From: Candidatus Contendibacter odensensis
Lineage (GTDB): Bacteria > Pseudomonadota > Gammaproteobacteria > Competibacterales > Competibacteraceae
Assembly (NCBI GenBank): GCA_002747185.1
Contig: PDTV01000004.1
Span: 1-64,000 of the forward strand
Direction: 5' to 3'
DNA: 64,000 nt
How positions within the stretch are numbered: position 1 is the stretch's first letter; the number at the start of each line of letters is the position of its first letter. A program made the position numbers and the translations under genes. Under the pieces are notes generated by a model that was given only the letters and a program-made list of their open reading frames with translations, ran no database searches and was not told where the DNA came from. Below are positions 16,085 through 25,372 of this stretch, piece after piece.

Positions 16085-19000
16085 ATGAAAAAAATGCTAT
16101 TGCAGCACTGTAAAAAAGCAGTAATAGCGGCACTACTGTCAGGTGGTTTATTACATTTTACAGTAGCGAATGCCGCACTACTGGATATTTCCAAGGTTCC
16201 CTTGTTTGTTGGAATAGTAGGCGTTGTGCCAAATGTTTTTATTACACTGGATGATTCAGGCTCTATGGATTGGGAGTTTACCAATAATCATTTCTGGACA
16301 ACCTACGCATATGACTGGGATGTTAGAAAGAACCAGTATCATGAATCCCAGGACCGTGCAGCGAATATTTCAAAGATATGGTGGGGTTATGTTTCTGCCG
16401 GCGAAAGTTATACATCAGATAGATTTGGAAAAAAATTCTCTTACTACTTCAATAATGATGACAATGTTTACGACGGTACATGTACTTCTGGCTATTATCG
16501 TCCAATTTATTCCTGTAATTTCGATTATACGTTTCTTCGACCCAATCCTGATCGGACAGCACCCAATGATGAAGGTATTTTGTGGGACTGGCGTATCTTC
16601 TCTTCAGATCTGAATGTGTTGTATTACGATCCCAAGACCAAATACGAACCTTGGATTGGTATTGGTACAGACGCTGTTTATACCAATGTGCGCAGCAACC
16701 CTCAGTCAGGTACAGCAGGCTATAGCAAGACCCGTAACTTAAGTGACCAAGACTTTTATTATGCCGTGTGGAGCGATGATAAGGGTTGGAATCCCGATCA
16801 CAGTACACCACGAGGCGGCAATATCATTAATATGACCGAAACGCCTAACGAAAAAATAGATCTATGGGATACCTATACGCTCTACACGGTCAAGAAAGGG
16901 GCAGGCGATACGATTACTGTCAAAACGTTCGAGACGACTTATTGCCCGGTATCATCACCCTACCCATCAATAACCGATGAGCCTCGCTGCTATTACAAGG
17001 GCGCATATAAAAAAGGACGCTTGCTGGTGAATCAAGTGGGTACAACCAAGACATTGACAGGCACGGGTGCTCATGCAGAACTGGGCGGTCTTTCGGTCGC
17101 GCAAACCAAGACAAATATTGCCAATTGGTACAGTTATCATCGGCGGCGTTCTTTTGTTGCTAAAGGCTCATTGGCAAAGGTTATAAACCAGTTTCCAAAT
17201 CTCCGTTACGGTATCACTGTTTTGAATAAATACAACGGAGACTGGCCAAATTATCTGTTTGTCGAAGCACCAGTCCAGGCCAATCCACCATTTATTGACC
17301 ATAACAATAATCTTATCGAAAAGATGCATGGTTTTAAATTTACCAGAAATGGAACTCCTTTAAGAAAAGCCTTACGGCGGGCAGGTCAATACTTTGAAGG
17401 GACCCTGAGCAGCCCAAGCGGTAAAAGCAGTCCCATTTTGCCTGAGGGTGCTGGTGGGGAATGTCAGCAGAACTTTACCTTGCTAACCACTGACGGTTTT
17501 TGGAATGGAGGCTCTCCTGGGTCTACGATAGGAAACAGTGATGGTGATGGAGCGGATGGTACAACACTGGCGGATGTGGCTCACCATTACTACAAGACAG
17601 ATCTTTCACCATTGGAGAATAAGGTCAAGACAACGCCCTTTGACCAGGCAAACTGGCAACATATGGTGACATTTACTGTGGCATTCGGTGTTGAGGGCGA
17701 GCTTAAATACCCAACGGATAGTGGCTGGCCAACGGAAGCAAGAGTACTAGACAGTGATGGCAAGCTCTCGGAAAGCGGAGATTGGGGAAATCCTGCCGGG
17801 AAAGCCGCTAATAAAATTGACGATATGTGGCATGCTGCTTACAACAGTCGGGGAGGGTTCCTTTCAGCGCGTAATCCCGATGAGCTAGTTGATGGGCTTA
17901 GCCGGATACTTCGCGATATTTCCGCACGTGCCGGTTCAGCATCAGCGATTTCCCTGAATGCCGGCTTTGTGACCAATCAGAGAGACGCAATATCCTATCT
18001 TGCCCGCTTTAACAGTAAGGACTGGATCGGACAATTGGTGGCCGTTAATATCAAGGCTGATGGTACGTTTGATACCGGTACACCTGTTTGGGATACGTTA
18101 GGCGCCAATTCTGCGTTTGCGCGCCAGTCACCTGCAAGCCGCAAGATTTTTACCAGTAAACCGGATGGTGATGGAATTGAATTCCTGTGGGGCAATCTCG
18201 ATGCCAGTCAGCAGGCTGCTTTGAATACACACCCCATCACAGGGACGGTAGATGGTAAGGGTGAACAGCGGCTTGCGTTTCTGCGTGGTAAAGGTGTTGT
18301 TGAAGGGGATAGCGGCTGGCTAGAAGCGAACAAATTCCGCGAGCGTAGCAGTATGCTAGGCGATATTGTTCATTCGGATCCGTTCTATGTCGAAGGTAAT
18401 CCATCGGTTGTTTATGTCAGTGCCAACGACGGGATGCTGCATGCTTTTGATGCCGCTGATGGTAAGGAATTGTTTGCTTATATCCCCAGAGTGGTTCTTG
18501 GTGAACTCAATCAATTGACGCATCCGAATTATGCCCACTTTTACACGGTGGATGGCTCCCCGGTGGTTAAGGATATTGGCGGGCGCAAAATTTTGATTGG
18601 CACCATGCGGGGTGGTGGACAAGCCCTTTATGCGCTGGATGTCACTAATCCGGATAGCTTTAGTGCGAGTGATGTGCTTTGGGAATTCAGTGACGCAGAT
18701 GACAAGGACTTGGGGTATACCTTCAGCAAGCCGACAATTGCCAAGATGGCAAATGGAAAATATGCGGCGATCATTGGCAATGGTTACAACAACACCGAGG
18801 CCGATGGGCATGCCAGTGATAACGGTTATGCCATGCTGTACGTTTTCGGCCTGAAAGATGATGGTAGCCTGGATTATGTGAAAAAGATGAGTACGGCGAC
18901 CGGTTCAAACAGTCCGGGTACTGTACCTAATGGCTTGGCCACGCCCGTAGCCGCTATTGATCCTGAGGCGACCGATTACACCACAGTCAAGTATGTTTAT

Positions 19001-19897
19001 GGAGGTGATCTGCAAGGTAATCTGTGGAAATTTGATGTCAGTGATAGCACCCCAAACAATTGGGAGGTTGCCTATAACGGCAAGCCGTTGTTCAAGGCTG
19101 TGAGTCGCGACACAGATGCCACCGGTAATTACAGGAACCAGCCGATTACCACACGTCCGGAGGTGGATGTACACCCTTATGACGGCTACCTGTTATTTTT
19201 TGGTACCGGCAAATACTTCGAGTCCAGTGATAACACCAGTGGTGGACGTGCAACACAAGCACTGTATGCGGTTTGGGATCGGGATTGGAGTGATGTCAGT
19301 ACTGCCGCATCATTATTGCCACTGGGTCGTGAGCATCTGTTAAAACAGGAAATTATTGCCAACGTTAGCGGCCATTATGTAACCAGTGATCATAGAATCT
19401 ACTGGAATGATAAGGTTGATGAAAATCCTGCAGGCGGCAGTGTTGAGGATGGTGTATCAGACAAGCATATGGGCTGGTTTGTGGATCTGGTTTTTGGGCC
19501 TGACAATAAGGGTGAACGGCAAGTCACCAATGGGTTGCTTCGTAACAAGCGGGTGATTTTCAATACCATAATCACCTCATCGGATATATGTGATGCTGGT
19601 GGTAGCGGTAACCAGATTATTTTGGATGCAGTCAGCGGTTCCCGCCTGAAAAAATCACCATTCAAGGATGTCGATCTTGTCGAGATTACTGAGGATGGTA
19701 ATACAGTACAGGTTCCAGTCAGCAGCAAGCCTTCTGATGTCGGCATGCTCTCTGAGCCAAGAGCTGTCGAGAATCTGCAAACGGGTGCGGAATACATTGT
19801 ATCCCTGGGAAGTACAGGGCGACCGGCTTCCAATTCAATTGATCCGACAGAAGGTCAGCTAGGCCGGCAATCCTGGCGACAATTGCTACAGCAATAG
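16085..19897 (+). CDS. pilY1: PilY1-type pilus tip adhesin
   Basis: 1270 residues with a signal peptide (1-30, ending VANA). A von Willebrand A-like N-terminal domain carries the metal-site motif DDSGSM (56-61), followed by long insertions and a TLLTTDGFWNG strand near 460. The C-terminal half (about 740-1200) is the PilY1 beta-propeller, with GDIVHSDPFYVEGNPSVVYV, GMLHAFDAADGKELFAYIP and VYGGDLQGNLWKFDVSD. PilY1 sits at the pilus tip, promotes extension against PilT and acts as adhesin or mechanosensor. Last residues are QLLQQ; length is within the family range. Confidence 0.92.
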   Translation: MKKMLLQHCKKAVIAALLSGGLLHFTVANAALLDISKVPLFVGIVGVVPNVFITLDDSGSMDWEFTNNHFWTTYAYDWDVRKNQYHESQDRAANISKIWWGYVSAGESYTSDRFGKKFSYYFNNDDNVYDGTCTSGYYRPIYSCNFDYTFLRPNPDRTAPNDEGILWDWRIFSSDLNVLYYDPKTKYEPWIGIGTDAVYTNVRSNPQSGTAGYSKTRNLSDQDFYYAVWSDDKGWNPDHSTPRGGNIINMTETPNEKIDLWDTYTLYTVKKGAGDTITVKTFETTYCPVSSPYPSITDEPRCYYKGAYKKGRLLVNQVGTTKTLTGTGAHAELGGLSVAQTKTNIANWYSYHRRRSFVAKGSLAKVINQFPNLRYGITVLNKYNGDWPNYLFVEAPVQANPPFIDHNNNLIEKMHGFKFTRNGTPLRKALRRAGQYFEGTLSSPSGKSSPILPEGAGGECQQNFTLLTTDGFWNGGSPGSTIGNSDGDGADGTTLADVAHHYYKTDLSPLENKVKTTPFDQANWQHMVTFTVAFGVEGELKYPTDSGWPTEARVLDSDGKLSESGDWGNPAGKAANKIDDMWHAAYNSRGGFLSARNPDELVDGLSRILRDISARAGSASAISLNAGFVTNQRDAISYLARFNSKDWIGQLVAVNIKADGTFDTGTPVWDTLGANSAFARQSPASRKIFTSKPDGDGIEFLWGNLDASQQAALNTHPITGTVDGKGEQRLAFLRGKGVVEGDSGWLEANKFRERSSMLGDIVHSDPFYVEGNPSVVYVSANDGMLHAFDAADGKELFAYIPRVVLGELNQLTHPNYAHFYTVDGSPVVKDIGGRKILIGTMRGGGQALYALDVTNPDSFSASDVLWEFSDADDKDLGYTFSKPTIAKMANGKYAAIIGNGYNNTEADGHASDNGYAMLYVFGLKDDGSLDYVKKMSTATGSNSPGTVPNGLATPVAAIDPEATDYTTVKYVYGGDLQGNLWKFDVSDSTPNNWEVAYNGKPLFKAVSRDTDATGNYRNQPITTRPEVDVHPYDGYLLFFGTGKYFESSDNTSGGRATQALYAVWDRDWSDVSTAASLLPLGREHLLKQEIIANVSGHYVTSDHRIYWNDKVDENPAGGSVEDGVSDKHMGWFVDLVFGPDNKGERQVTNGLLRNKRVIFNTIITSSDICDAGGSGNQIILDAVSGSRLKKSPFKDVDLVEITEDGNTVQVPVSSKPSDVGMLSEPRAVENLQTGAEYIVSLGSTGRPASNSIDPTEGQLGRQSWRQLLQQ

Positions 19898-19996
19898 TGG
19901 TGTAATCTGCTGATGTATTTCACTGCAACTGTCCAGTCTGCTGGCGGTTGCGGTGTTTGTCAGCGGAAGTCCTCTCACGTATTTGGATGTAACGCA

Positions 19997-20455
19997 ATGA
20001 AAAAGAATTATTCTGGTTTTACCTTGATTGAAGTGATGATTGTTGTGGCCATTGTTGCGATTGTTGCGGCTATCGCCTACCCCAGTTATCAGGAGCATGT
20101 GCGCAAGTCACGGCGAGCCGATGCTCAGAGTGTCGCGTTGCAGGCTGCGCAGTGGATGGAACGGTTTTATACCGACAATCTGCGCTACGATCAGGATCGG
20201 GCAGGTACAGGTGTTGGGGATGCAACGCTTTTTGGCAGCTCGGGCTTTACTGTGTCACCGGTTGGGGGGGGGGACGTGCAGTATAACCTTACCCTGACAA
20301 ATATCACGCCAACTACATTTACCCTCAATGCGGCTCCGGTGGCAGGTAGTGCTCAGGCAAACGATAAGTGCGGTACGCTGACGCTGGATGAGGCTGGGGT
20401 GAAAGGCATCAGCGGCGCAGCACCTGGAGTAACGGTGGCAGATTGCTGGAAATAA
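19997..20455 (+). CDS. pilE: Type IV minor pilin PilE
   Basis: 152 residues from the ATG at 19997. The upstream frame opens earlier but the leader MKKNYSGFTLIEVMIVVAIV is the true N-terminus: a six-residue leader with Gly/Phe cleavage and Glu at +5. It continues AIAYPSYQEHVRKSRRADAQ, the PilE signature, and ends with a Cys pair (NDKCGTL, VADCWK) forming the D-loop. Last gene of the minor pilin operon, 99 bp after pilY1, followed by a good terminator. Confidence 0.9.
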   Translation: MKKNYSGFTLIEVMIVVAIVAIVAAIAYPSYQEHVRKSRRADAQSVALQAAQWMERFYTDNLRYDQDRAGTGVGDATLFGSSGFTVSPVGGGDVQYNLTLTNITPTTFTLNAAPVAGSAQANDKCGTLTLDEAGVKGISGAAPGVTVADCWK

Positions 20456-20527
20456 TCAGGCGCGGTGCGTAGCCAGCCCGTGAAATAATTGGGTCTGTTT
20501 ATGCCGGAAATTGCGTATCTCCATGAG

Positions 20528-20556
20528 AAAAGGGATCACTGATGTGATCCCTTTTT
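20528..20556 (+). terminator. Intrinsic terminator of the minor pilin operon
   Basis: AAAAGGGATCAC pairs with GTGATCCCTTTT around a four-base loop and runs into a T-tract. It closes the plus-strand pilin operon. With its A-tract on the other side it may also end the minus-strand gene that stops at 20593. Confidence 0.85.
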
Positions 20557-20592
20557 AACTTGCAGCTTGTTTTGGGCGAGTAGAAGCAAACG

Positions 20593-21597
20593 CTAGATAA
20601 TGTAATCGGCCTTATAGCTTTCCAGCGTCTTGATATAGTTGGCACGCTCAAACGCGGTGGGATCCTCAACATTCTTCTGGCTCATCGAGCCTTTCATTTG
20701 TGAGACTGACTCATAGCGGTTTATTTCCATCCACGTCTGCAAGCCGTCGCGCAGTGTCCCGATGTGATTGCTGCCGTGTTTAAGCAGCGCTGAAGTCGTC
20801 ATCACACCGTCAGCACCTGCCATCAGGTACTTCACAACTTCAATTGGGGTATGCACACCACGGGTTGCGCCCAATGACGCTTTTATCTTCCCATAGAGAA
20901 TCGCAATCCACAGTAGTGGTAGGCGAATTTCATCGGGTGTGCTCAAATCCAGATTTGGTGCAACTTCCAGTTTATCAAGATCAAAATCGGGCTGGTAAAA
21001 GCGGTTGAATAAAACCAGGGCATCGACACCGGCATCATCCAGTGACTTTGCCATCGCACCAATAGCGCTGAAAAACGGGCTCAGTTTGACCGCTACAGGA
21101 ACGGTGACGGCGGCTTTCACCGCTTTGACAATTTCAATATAGCGCTCTTCCACCTCACGACCGCTGGTGGTTAAATCTGCCGGAATGTAATAGATATTCA
21201 GCTCAATACCTCGCGCACCGGCATCCTGCATCAGTTTGGTGTGCTCAATCCATCCGGCATTGGTGATGCCATTGAGACTGCCGATGATCGGGATATCGAC
21301 CGACTCACTGGCACGACGCAGTAAGTCCAGATAGTGGTCGGGGCCAACGGTGTAATCATCCATATCCGGAAAGTAGTTTAGCGATTCGGCAAAACTCTCT
21401 GTACCGGCTGTCATCAAGTGTTCCAGTGCAGCACTATCATGTTGTAACTGTTCCTCAAACAACGAGAACATGACGACCGCTGATGCACCGGCATCTTCCA
21501 GACGCTTGATGTCTGCTTCGGTGCCGGATAATGGCGATGATGACGCAATAATGGGATGCGCTAACTCCATTCCCATGTAAGTGGTTCGCAAATCCAT
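20593..21597 (-). CDS. Dihydroorotate dehydrogenase-like flavoprotein
   Basis: 334 residues from the ATG at 21597, preceded by AGAAGGA. An FMN TIM-barrel like PyrD: MDLRTTYMGMELAHPIIASS start, GLEDAG-like ALxxAGASAVVMFSLFEEQL, IIGSLNG, ARGIELNIYYI, VAVKLSPFFSAIG and LMAGADGVMTTSALL. It is the branch usually annotated dihydroorotate dehydrogenase-like and found beside NifJ, not true PyrD; the catalytic Cys/Ser loop is not obvious. Third gene of the minus-strand NifJ operon, 91 bp after nifJ. The physiological substrate is unknown; a redox reaction linked to ferredoxin is plausible. Confidence 0.8.
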   Translation of the reverse strand: MDLRTTYMGMELAHPIIASSSPLSGTEADIKRLEDAGASAVVMFSLFEEQLQHDSAALEHLMTAGTESFAESLNYFPDMDDYTVGPDHYLDLLRRASESVDIPIIGSLNGITNAGWIEHTKLMQDAGARGIELNIYYIPADLTTSGREVEERYIEIVKAVKAAVTVPVAVKLSPFFSAIGAMAKSLDDAGVDALVLFNRFYQPDFDLDKLEVAPNLDLSTPDEIRLPLLWIAILYGKIKASLGATRGVHTPIEVVKYLMAGADGVMTTSALLKHGSNHIGTLRDGLQTWMEINRYESVSQMKGSMSQKNVEDPTAFERANYIKTLESYKADYII

Positions 21598-21688
21598 GAT
21601 GATTCCTTCTACCTGTAATGTTCGGGTTCGGTCGGAAGCAGCGCCTAATCTGTTGGACCAGGCACCACTGCACATTCTGCGGGTTAGG

Positions 21689-24600
21689 TTATTTGTAGCT
21701 CGGCTGGAACGTGCTGCCGCTGCGAGCTGCCATATCCTCGTACACAGTCCAACGCTGGTTGATAATGTGTTGTGCCTGTTCCATCAGCTTTTCAGCTTCT
21801 CTAGGATTAGTGTGCGCTAGCACTTTGTAGCGAACCTCGTTGTAGGCGTATTTCTTGAGTGGAACCTTAGGACGCTGTGAGTCGAGAATAAACGGATTTT
21901 CACCCGATTCGCGTACTGCCGGGTTATAGCGCAATAATGGCCAGTGACCACTTTCCACCGCCAGATGTTGCTGATCCAGGCCGCGCTGCATATTGATACC
22001 GTGGGCAATACAGTGGCTGTATGCCAGAATCAACGATGGCCCTGGATAGGCCTCTGCCTCGCGGAAGGCGAGTAATGCCTGCTGTGGGTTTGCGCCTATT
22101 GCAATACGCGCAACAAATACATTGCCATAAGAAATGGCTTGTAGAGCGATATCTTTTTTGCCAACCTGCTTACCTGCGGCCGCGAATTTGGCAACTGCGC
22201 CCATCGGGGTTGATTTGGACATTTGCCCACCGGTATTGGAATACACCTCGGTGTCCAGTACCAGTACGTTGACATCGCGGCCACTGGCCAGGACATGATC
22301 AACACCGGATGAGCCAATGTCATACGCCCAGCCGTCACCACCCAAAATCCAGACACTGCGCCGTACCAACTGGTCAGAAATGGCCAGTAGTTGTTTGGCA
22401 CGCGGGTCATCCATCGCGGCCAGCCGTTGCTTCAGTTCTGCAACCCGACTCCTTTGCTGGCGAATATCGACCTCGGTGATTTGCTCGCTGTTGAGCAGGT
22501 CATTGACCAGATCTTGCCCCAATGATCCTGCCAGCGTGTGCAATAACTCTTGAGCGTATTCCAGATGTTTGTCAGCCGTTAGGCGAAAGCCCAGACCAAA
22601 CTCGGCATTATCTTCAAACAGGGAGTTTGACCAGGCCGGTCCACGACCTTCGCTATTCGTGGCCCATGGTGTCGTTGGCAGATTACCACCATAAATCGAG
22701 GAACAGCCGGTCGCGTTGGCAACCAGCAGGCGATCCCCAAACAATTGTGAAAGCAGTTTGACGTAAGGTGTTTCCCCACAGCCCGAACAGGCGCCAGAGA
22801 ATTCAAATAATGGTGGCAGGAACTGTACGCCGCGTACTGTAGAGAAATCGACCCGCCCACGGTCAATTTCCGGCAGGGTTTCAAAGAAATGAATATTGTC
22901 GCGTCCCTGCTGTAAGGAATCAGGGGTCTTGCGGGCCATATTGATGGCTTTATGTCCAACCTTCTCTTTGCTCTTGGCTGGACAGACCTCAACACACAAA
23001 CTACAGCCAGTACAGTCTTCCAGATAAATCTGCAAGGTGTAACGGATATTGGGAAACCCACGGGCATCAATCGGTGCGGTCCGGAAAACTTCAGGCGCTT
23101 TTTCCAGGTTGCTTTCATCGTAGAATTTGGCGCGAATCACACCGTGTGGGCAAACCATGCTGCAATTGCCACACTGGATACAGATGTCCGGCTCCCAAAT
23201 CGGTACAAAGTTGGAAATATTGCGTTTCTCCCACTTGGTAGTACCACTGGGGTAAGTACCGTCAACAGGGAGTGCGCTGGTCGGCAATTCATCACCGCGT
23301 CCGGCCATCATCATTGCAGTGACGTTGCGCACGAAATCGGGCGCTGATTCGGAAACGATAGGTGGCAGCTCACGGGTGCTGCTGACGGTCGCTGGTATGG
23401 TGATTTCCTTTAGATCAACCAGTGTATTATCCACTGCCTCATAGTTTTTTTGCACCACTTCCTCACCCTTGCGGGTGTAGGTTTTCTTGATCATGTACTT
23501 GATCTTTTCAATGGCCTTATCTCGTGGCATTACCCCGGAAATGGCAAAGAAACAGGTCTGCATGATGGTGTTAATGCGGGTGCCCATCCCATTTTCACGC
23601 GCCACCTTCTCCGCATTGATCGCATACACTTTCAGTTTTTTGGCAATAATCTGTTCTTGTACAGAACGCGGAATTTTGTCCCAGGCTTCGTCCGGCTGGT
23701 GAGGACTGGTATTGAGCAGCAAAATCGCCCCATCTGCAGCATTATTAAGCACATTGCCCCGGTCGAGAAAATTAAATTGGTGACAACCAATGAAATTGGC
23801 AGATTGCACCAAATATGTCGAGTGAATCGGTTCCGGGCCGAAGCGCAGATGTGAAACAGTTTGAGATCCGGACTTTTTCGAGTCATAAACAAAATAGCCC
23901 TGAGCATAAAACTCGGGATCATCGCCAATGATTTTGATCGAGTTTTTGTTTGCACCGACCGTACCGTCTGCGCCCAGGCCGTAGAACATCGCCCGTACTA
24001 CTTTATCTGATTCAATAATAAATGTCGGATCTACATCCAGGCTGGTGTGGCCAACATCATCCACAATACCGACGGTAAAGTGATTCTTGGGCTTGTCCTT
24101 GCTCAGCTCATTGAACACTGCCTTGACCATTGCCGGTGTGAACTCCTTGGACGACAGGCCATAACGACCGCCGATTACTCTGGGCATGGTAGCGGTTGGC
24201 AGCTGGCCAGCGGTATGCGCTTCCAGCAGTGTATTTACTACACTCAAGTATAAGGGTTCACCGGTTGAACCGGGTTCTTTCGTGCGATCCAGCACAGCAA
24301 TGGAGCGGGTGCTGGCCGGTAATGCTGCCAAAAAATGACTGGCAGAGAATGGCTGATACAGACGGACCAGCAATACGCCTATTTTCTCACCTTTCTGGTT
24401 AAGGTATTCGACAGTCTCCCGCGCTGTTTCCGCCCCTGAACCCATTAAAATCAGCACACGCTCTGCATCGGGAGCGCCGATGTAGTCAAACAGGTTGTAT
24501 CGCCGTCCGCTGATTTGTGCGAACTTGTCCATTGTTTTTTGAACGATGTCTGGCACTTTCTCATAAAACGGATTGACGGTTTCACGGCTTTGGAAATAGG

Positions 24601-25273
24601 TATCCGGGTTTTGAGCCGTACCACGAATAAAGGGCCGATCTGGATTAAGGGCGCGTTCACGATGTGCCAGCACCAGCTCATCTGAAATCATTGCCCGAAT
24701 ATCATCATCAGAAAGCAGCGTCAGCTTGTTGACTTCATGTGAGGTACGGAAGCCATCGAAAAAGTGCAGGAAGGGTACGCGGGCTTCCAGGGTCGCTGCG
24801 TGGGCGATCATTGCCATATCATGCGCTTCCTGCACTGAAGCAGATGAAAGCAAGCAGTAGCCTGTGGAGCGTACCGCCATCACATCCTGATGGTCGCCAA
24901 AAATGGATAGTCCCTGGGTTGCCAGGGAGCGAGCAGCAACATGGAAGACTGCTGAGGTCAGTTCACCGGCAATCTTGTACATGTTGGGAATCATTAACAT
25001 GAGACCCTGCGAGGCAGTAAAAGTGGTGGTGAGCGCACCGGTTTGCAAAGCGCCATGCGCTGCGCCGGCTGCACCGGCTTCACTCTGCATCTCAACTACC
25101 ATTGGTACACTGCCCCAGATATTTTTGATCCCTTCCGATGACCATTGGTCAGCCAGTTCGCCCATGGTAGAGGAGGGGGTGATGGGGTAAATTGCGCAGA
25201 CTTCGCTGACGCGGTAGGCGACATAGGCCGCCGCTTCATTACCGTCAATCGTGGTCACTTGCCGTTCAGTCAT
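21689..25273 (-). CDS. nifJ: Pyruvate:ferredoxin (flavodoxin) oxidoreductase
   Basis: 1194 residues from the ATG at 25273 (MTERQVTTIDGNEAAAYVAY, with GAGAG before it), full length for the fused homodimeric enzyme. It converts pyruvate and CoA to acetyl-CoA, CO2 and reduced ferredoxin or flavodoxin. Visible in order: YPITPSSTMGE (domain I), the inserted ferredoxin domain with CIQCGNCSMVCPHG and CTGCSLCVEVCPAK, the CSGCGETPY cluster ligands, and the thiamine diphosphate site GDGWAYDIG...DTEVYSNTGGQ. The enzyme is oxygen sensitive in most bacteria, so it implies anoxic or low-oxygen pyruvate use. Second gene of its operon. Confidence 0.95.
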   Translation of the reverse strand: MTERQVTTIDGNEAAAYVAYRVSEVCAIYPITPSSTMGELADQWSSEGIKNIWGSVPMVVEMQSEAGAAGAAHGALQTGALTTTFTASQGLMLMIPNMYKIAGELTSAVFHVAARSLATQGLSIFGDHQDVMAVRSTGYCLLSSASVQEAHDMAMIAHAATLEARVPFLHFFDGFRTSHEVNKLTLLSDDDIRAMISDELVLAHRERALNPDRPFIRGTAQNPDTYFQSRETVNPFYEKVPDIVQKTMDKFAQISGRRYNLFDYIGAPDAERVLILMGSGAETARETVEYLNQKGEKIGVLLVRLYQPFSASHFLAALPASTRSIAVLDRTKEPGSTGEPLYLSVVNTLLEAHTAGQLPTATMPRVIGGRYGLSSKEFTPAMVKAVFNELSKDKPKNHFTVGIVDDVGHTSLDVDPTFIIESDKVVRAMFYGLGADGTVGANKNSIKIIGDDPEFYAQGYFVYDSKKSGSQTVSHLRFGPEPIHSTYLVQSANFIGCHQFNFLDRGNVLNNAADGAILLLNTSPHQPDEAWDKIPRSVQEQIIAKKLKVYAINAEKVARENGMGTRINTIMQTCFFAISGVMPRDKAIEKIKYMIKKTYTRKGEEVVQKNYEAVDNTLVDLKEITIPATVSSTRELPPIVSESAPDFVRNVTAMMMAGRGDELPTSALPVDGTYPSGTTKWEKRNISNFVPIWEPDICIQCGNCSMVCPHGVIRAKFYDESNLEKAPEVFRTAPIDARGFPNIRYTLQIYLEDCTGCSLCVEVCPAKSKEKVGHKAINMARKTPDSLQQGRDNIHFFETLPEIDRGRVDFSTVRGVQFLPPLFEFSGACSGCGETPYVKLLSQLFGDRLLVANATGCSSIYGGNLPTTPWATNSEGRGPAWSNSLFEDNAEFGLGFRLTADKHLEYAQELLHTLAGSLGQDLVNDLLNSEQITEVDIRQQRSRVAELKQRLAAMDDPRAKQLLAISDQLVRRSVWILGGDGWAYDIGSSGVDHVLASGRDVNVLVLDTEVYSNTGGQMSKSTPMGAVAKFAAAGKQVGKKDIALQAISYGNVFVARIAIGANPQQALLAFREAEAYPGPSLILAYSHCIAHGINMQRGLDQQHLAVESGHWPLLRYNPAVRESGENPFILDSQRPKVPLKKYAYNEVRYKVLAHTNPREAEKLMEQAQHIINQRWTVYEDMAARSGSTFQPSYK

Positions 25274-25372
25274 TACGTTTCTCTCGTAAGGCCCGCCTTG
25301 TGTGACGGGCAAAGTTTTTTATGTGGATCTGTTCATCTGTTCGCCATTTTCGATCAGGACTTGTGCTGTGAT

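Noticed and set aside
18356..18811. 151-residue minus-strand ORF inside pilY1
   Set aside because: Shadow of the PilY1 propeller region; no family signature.
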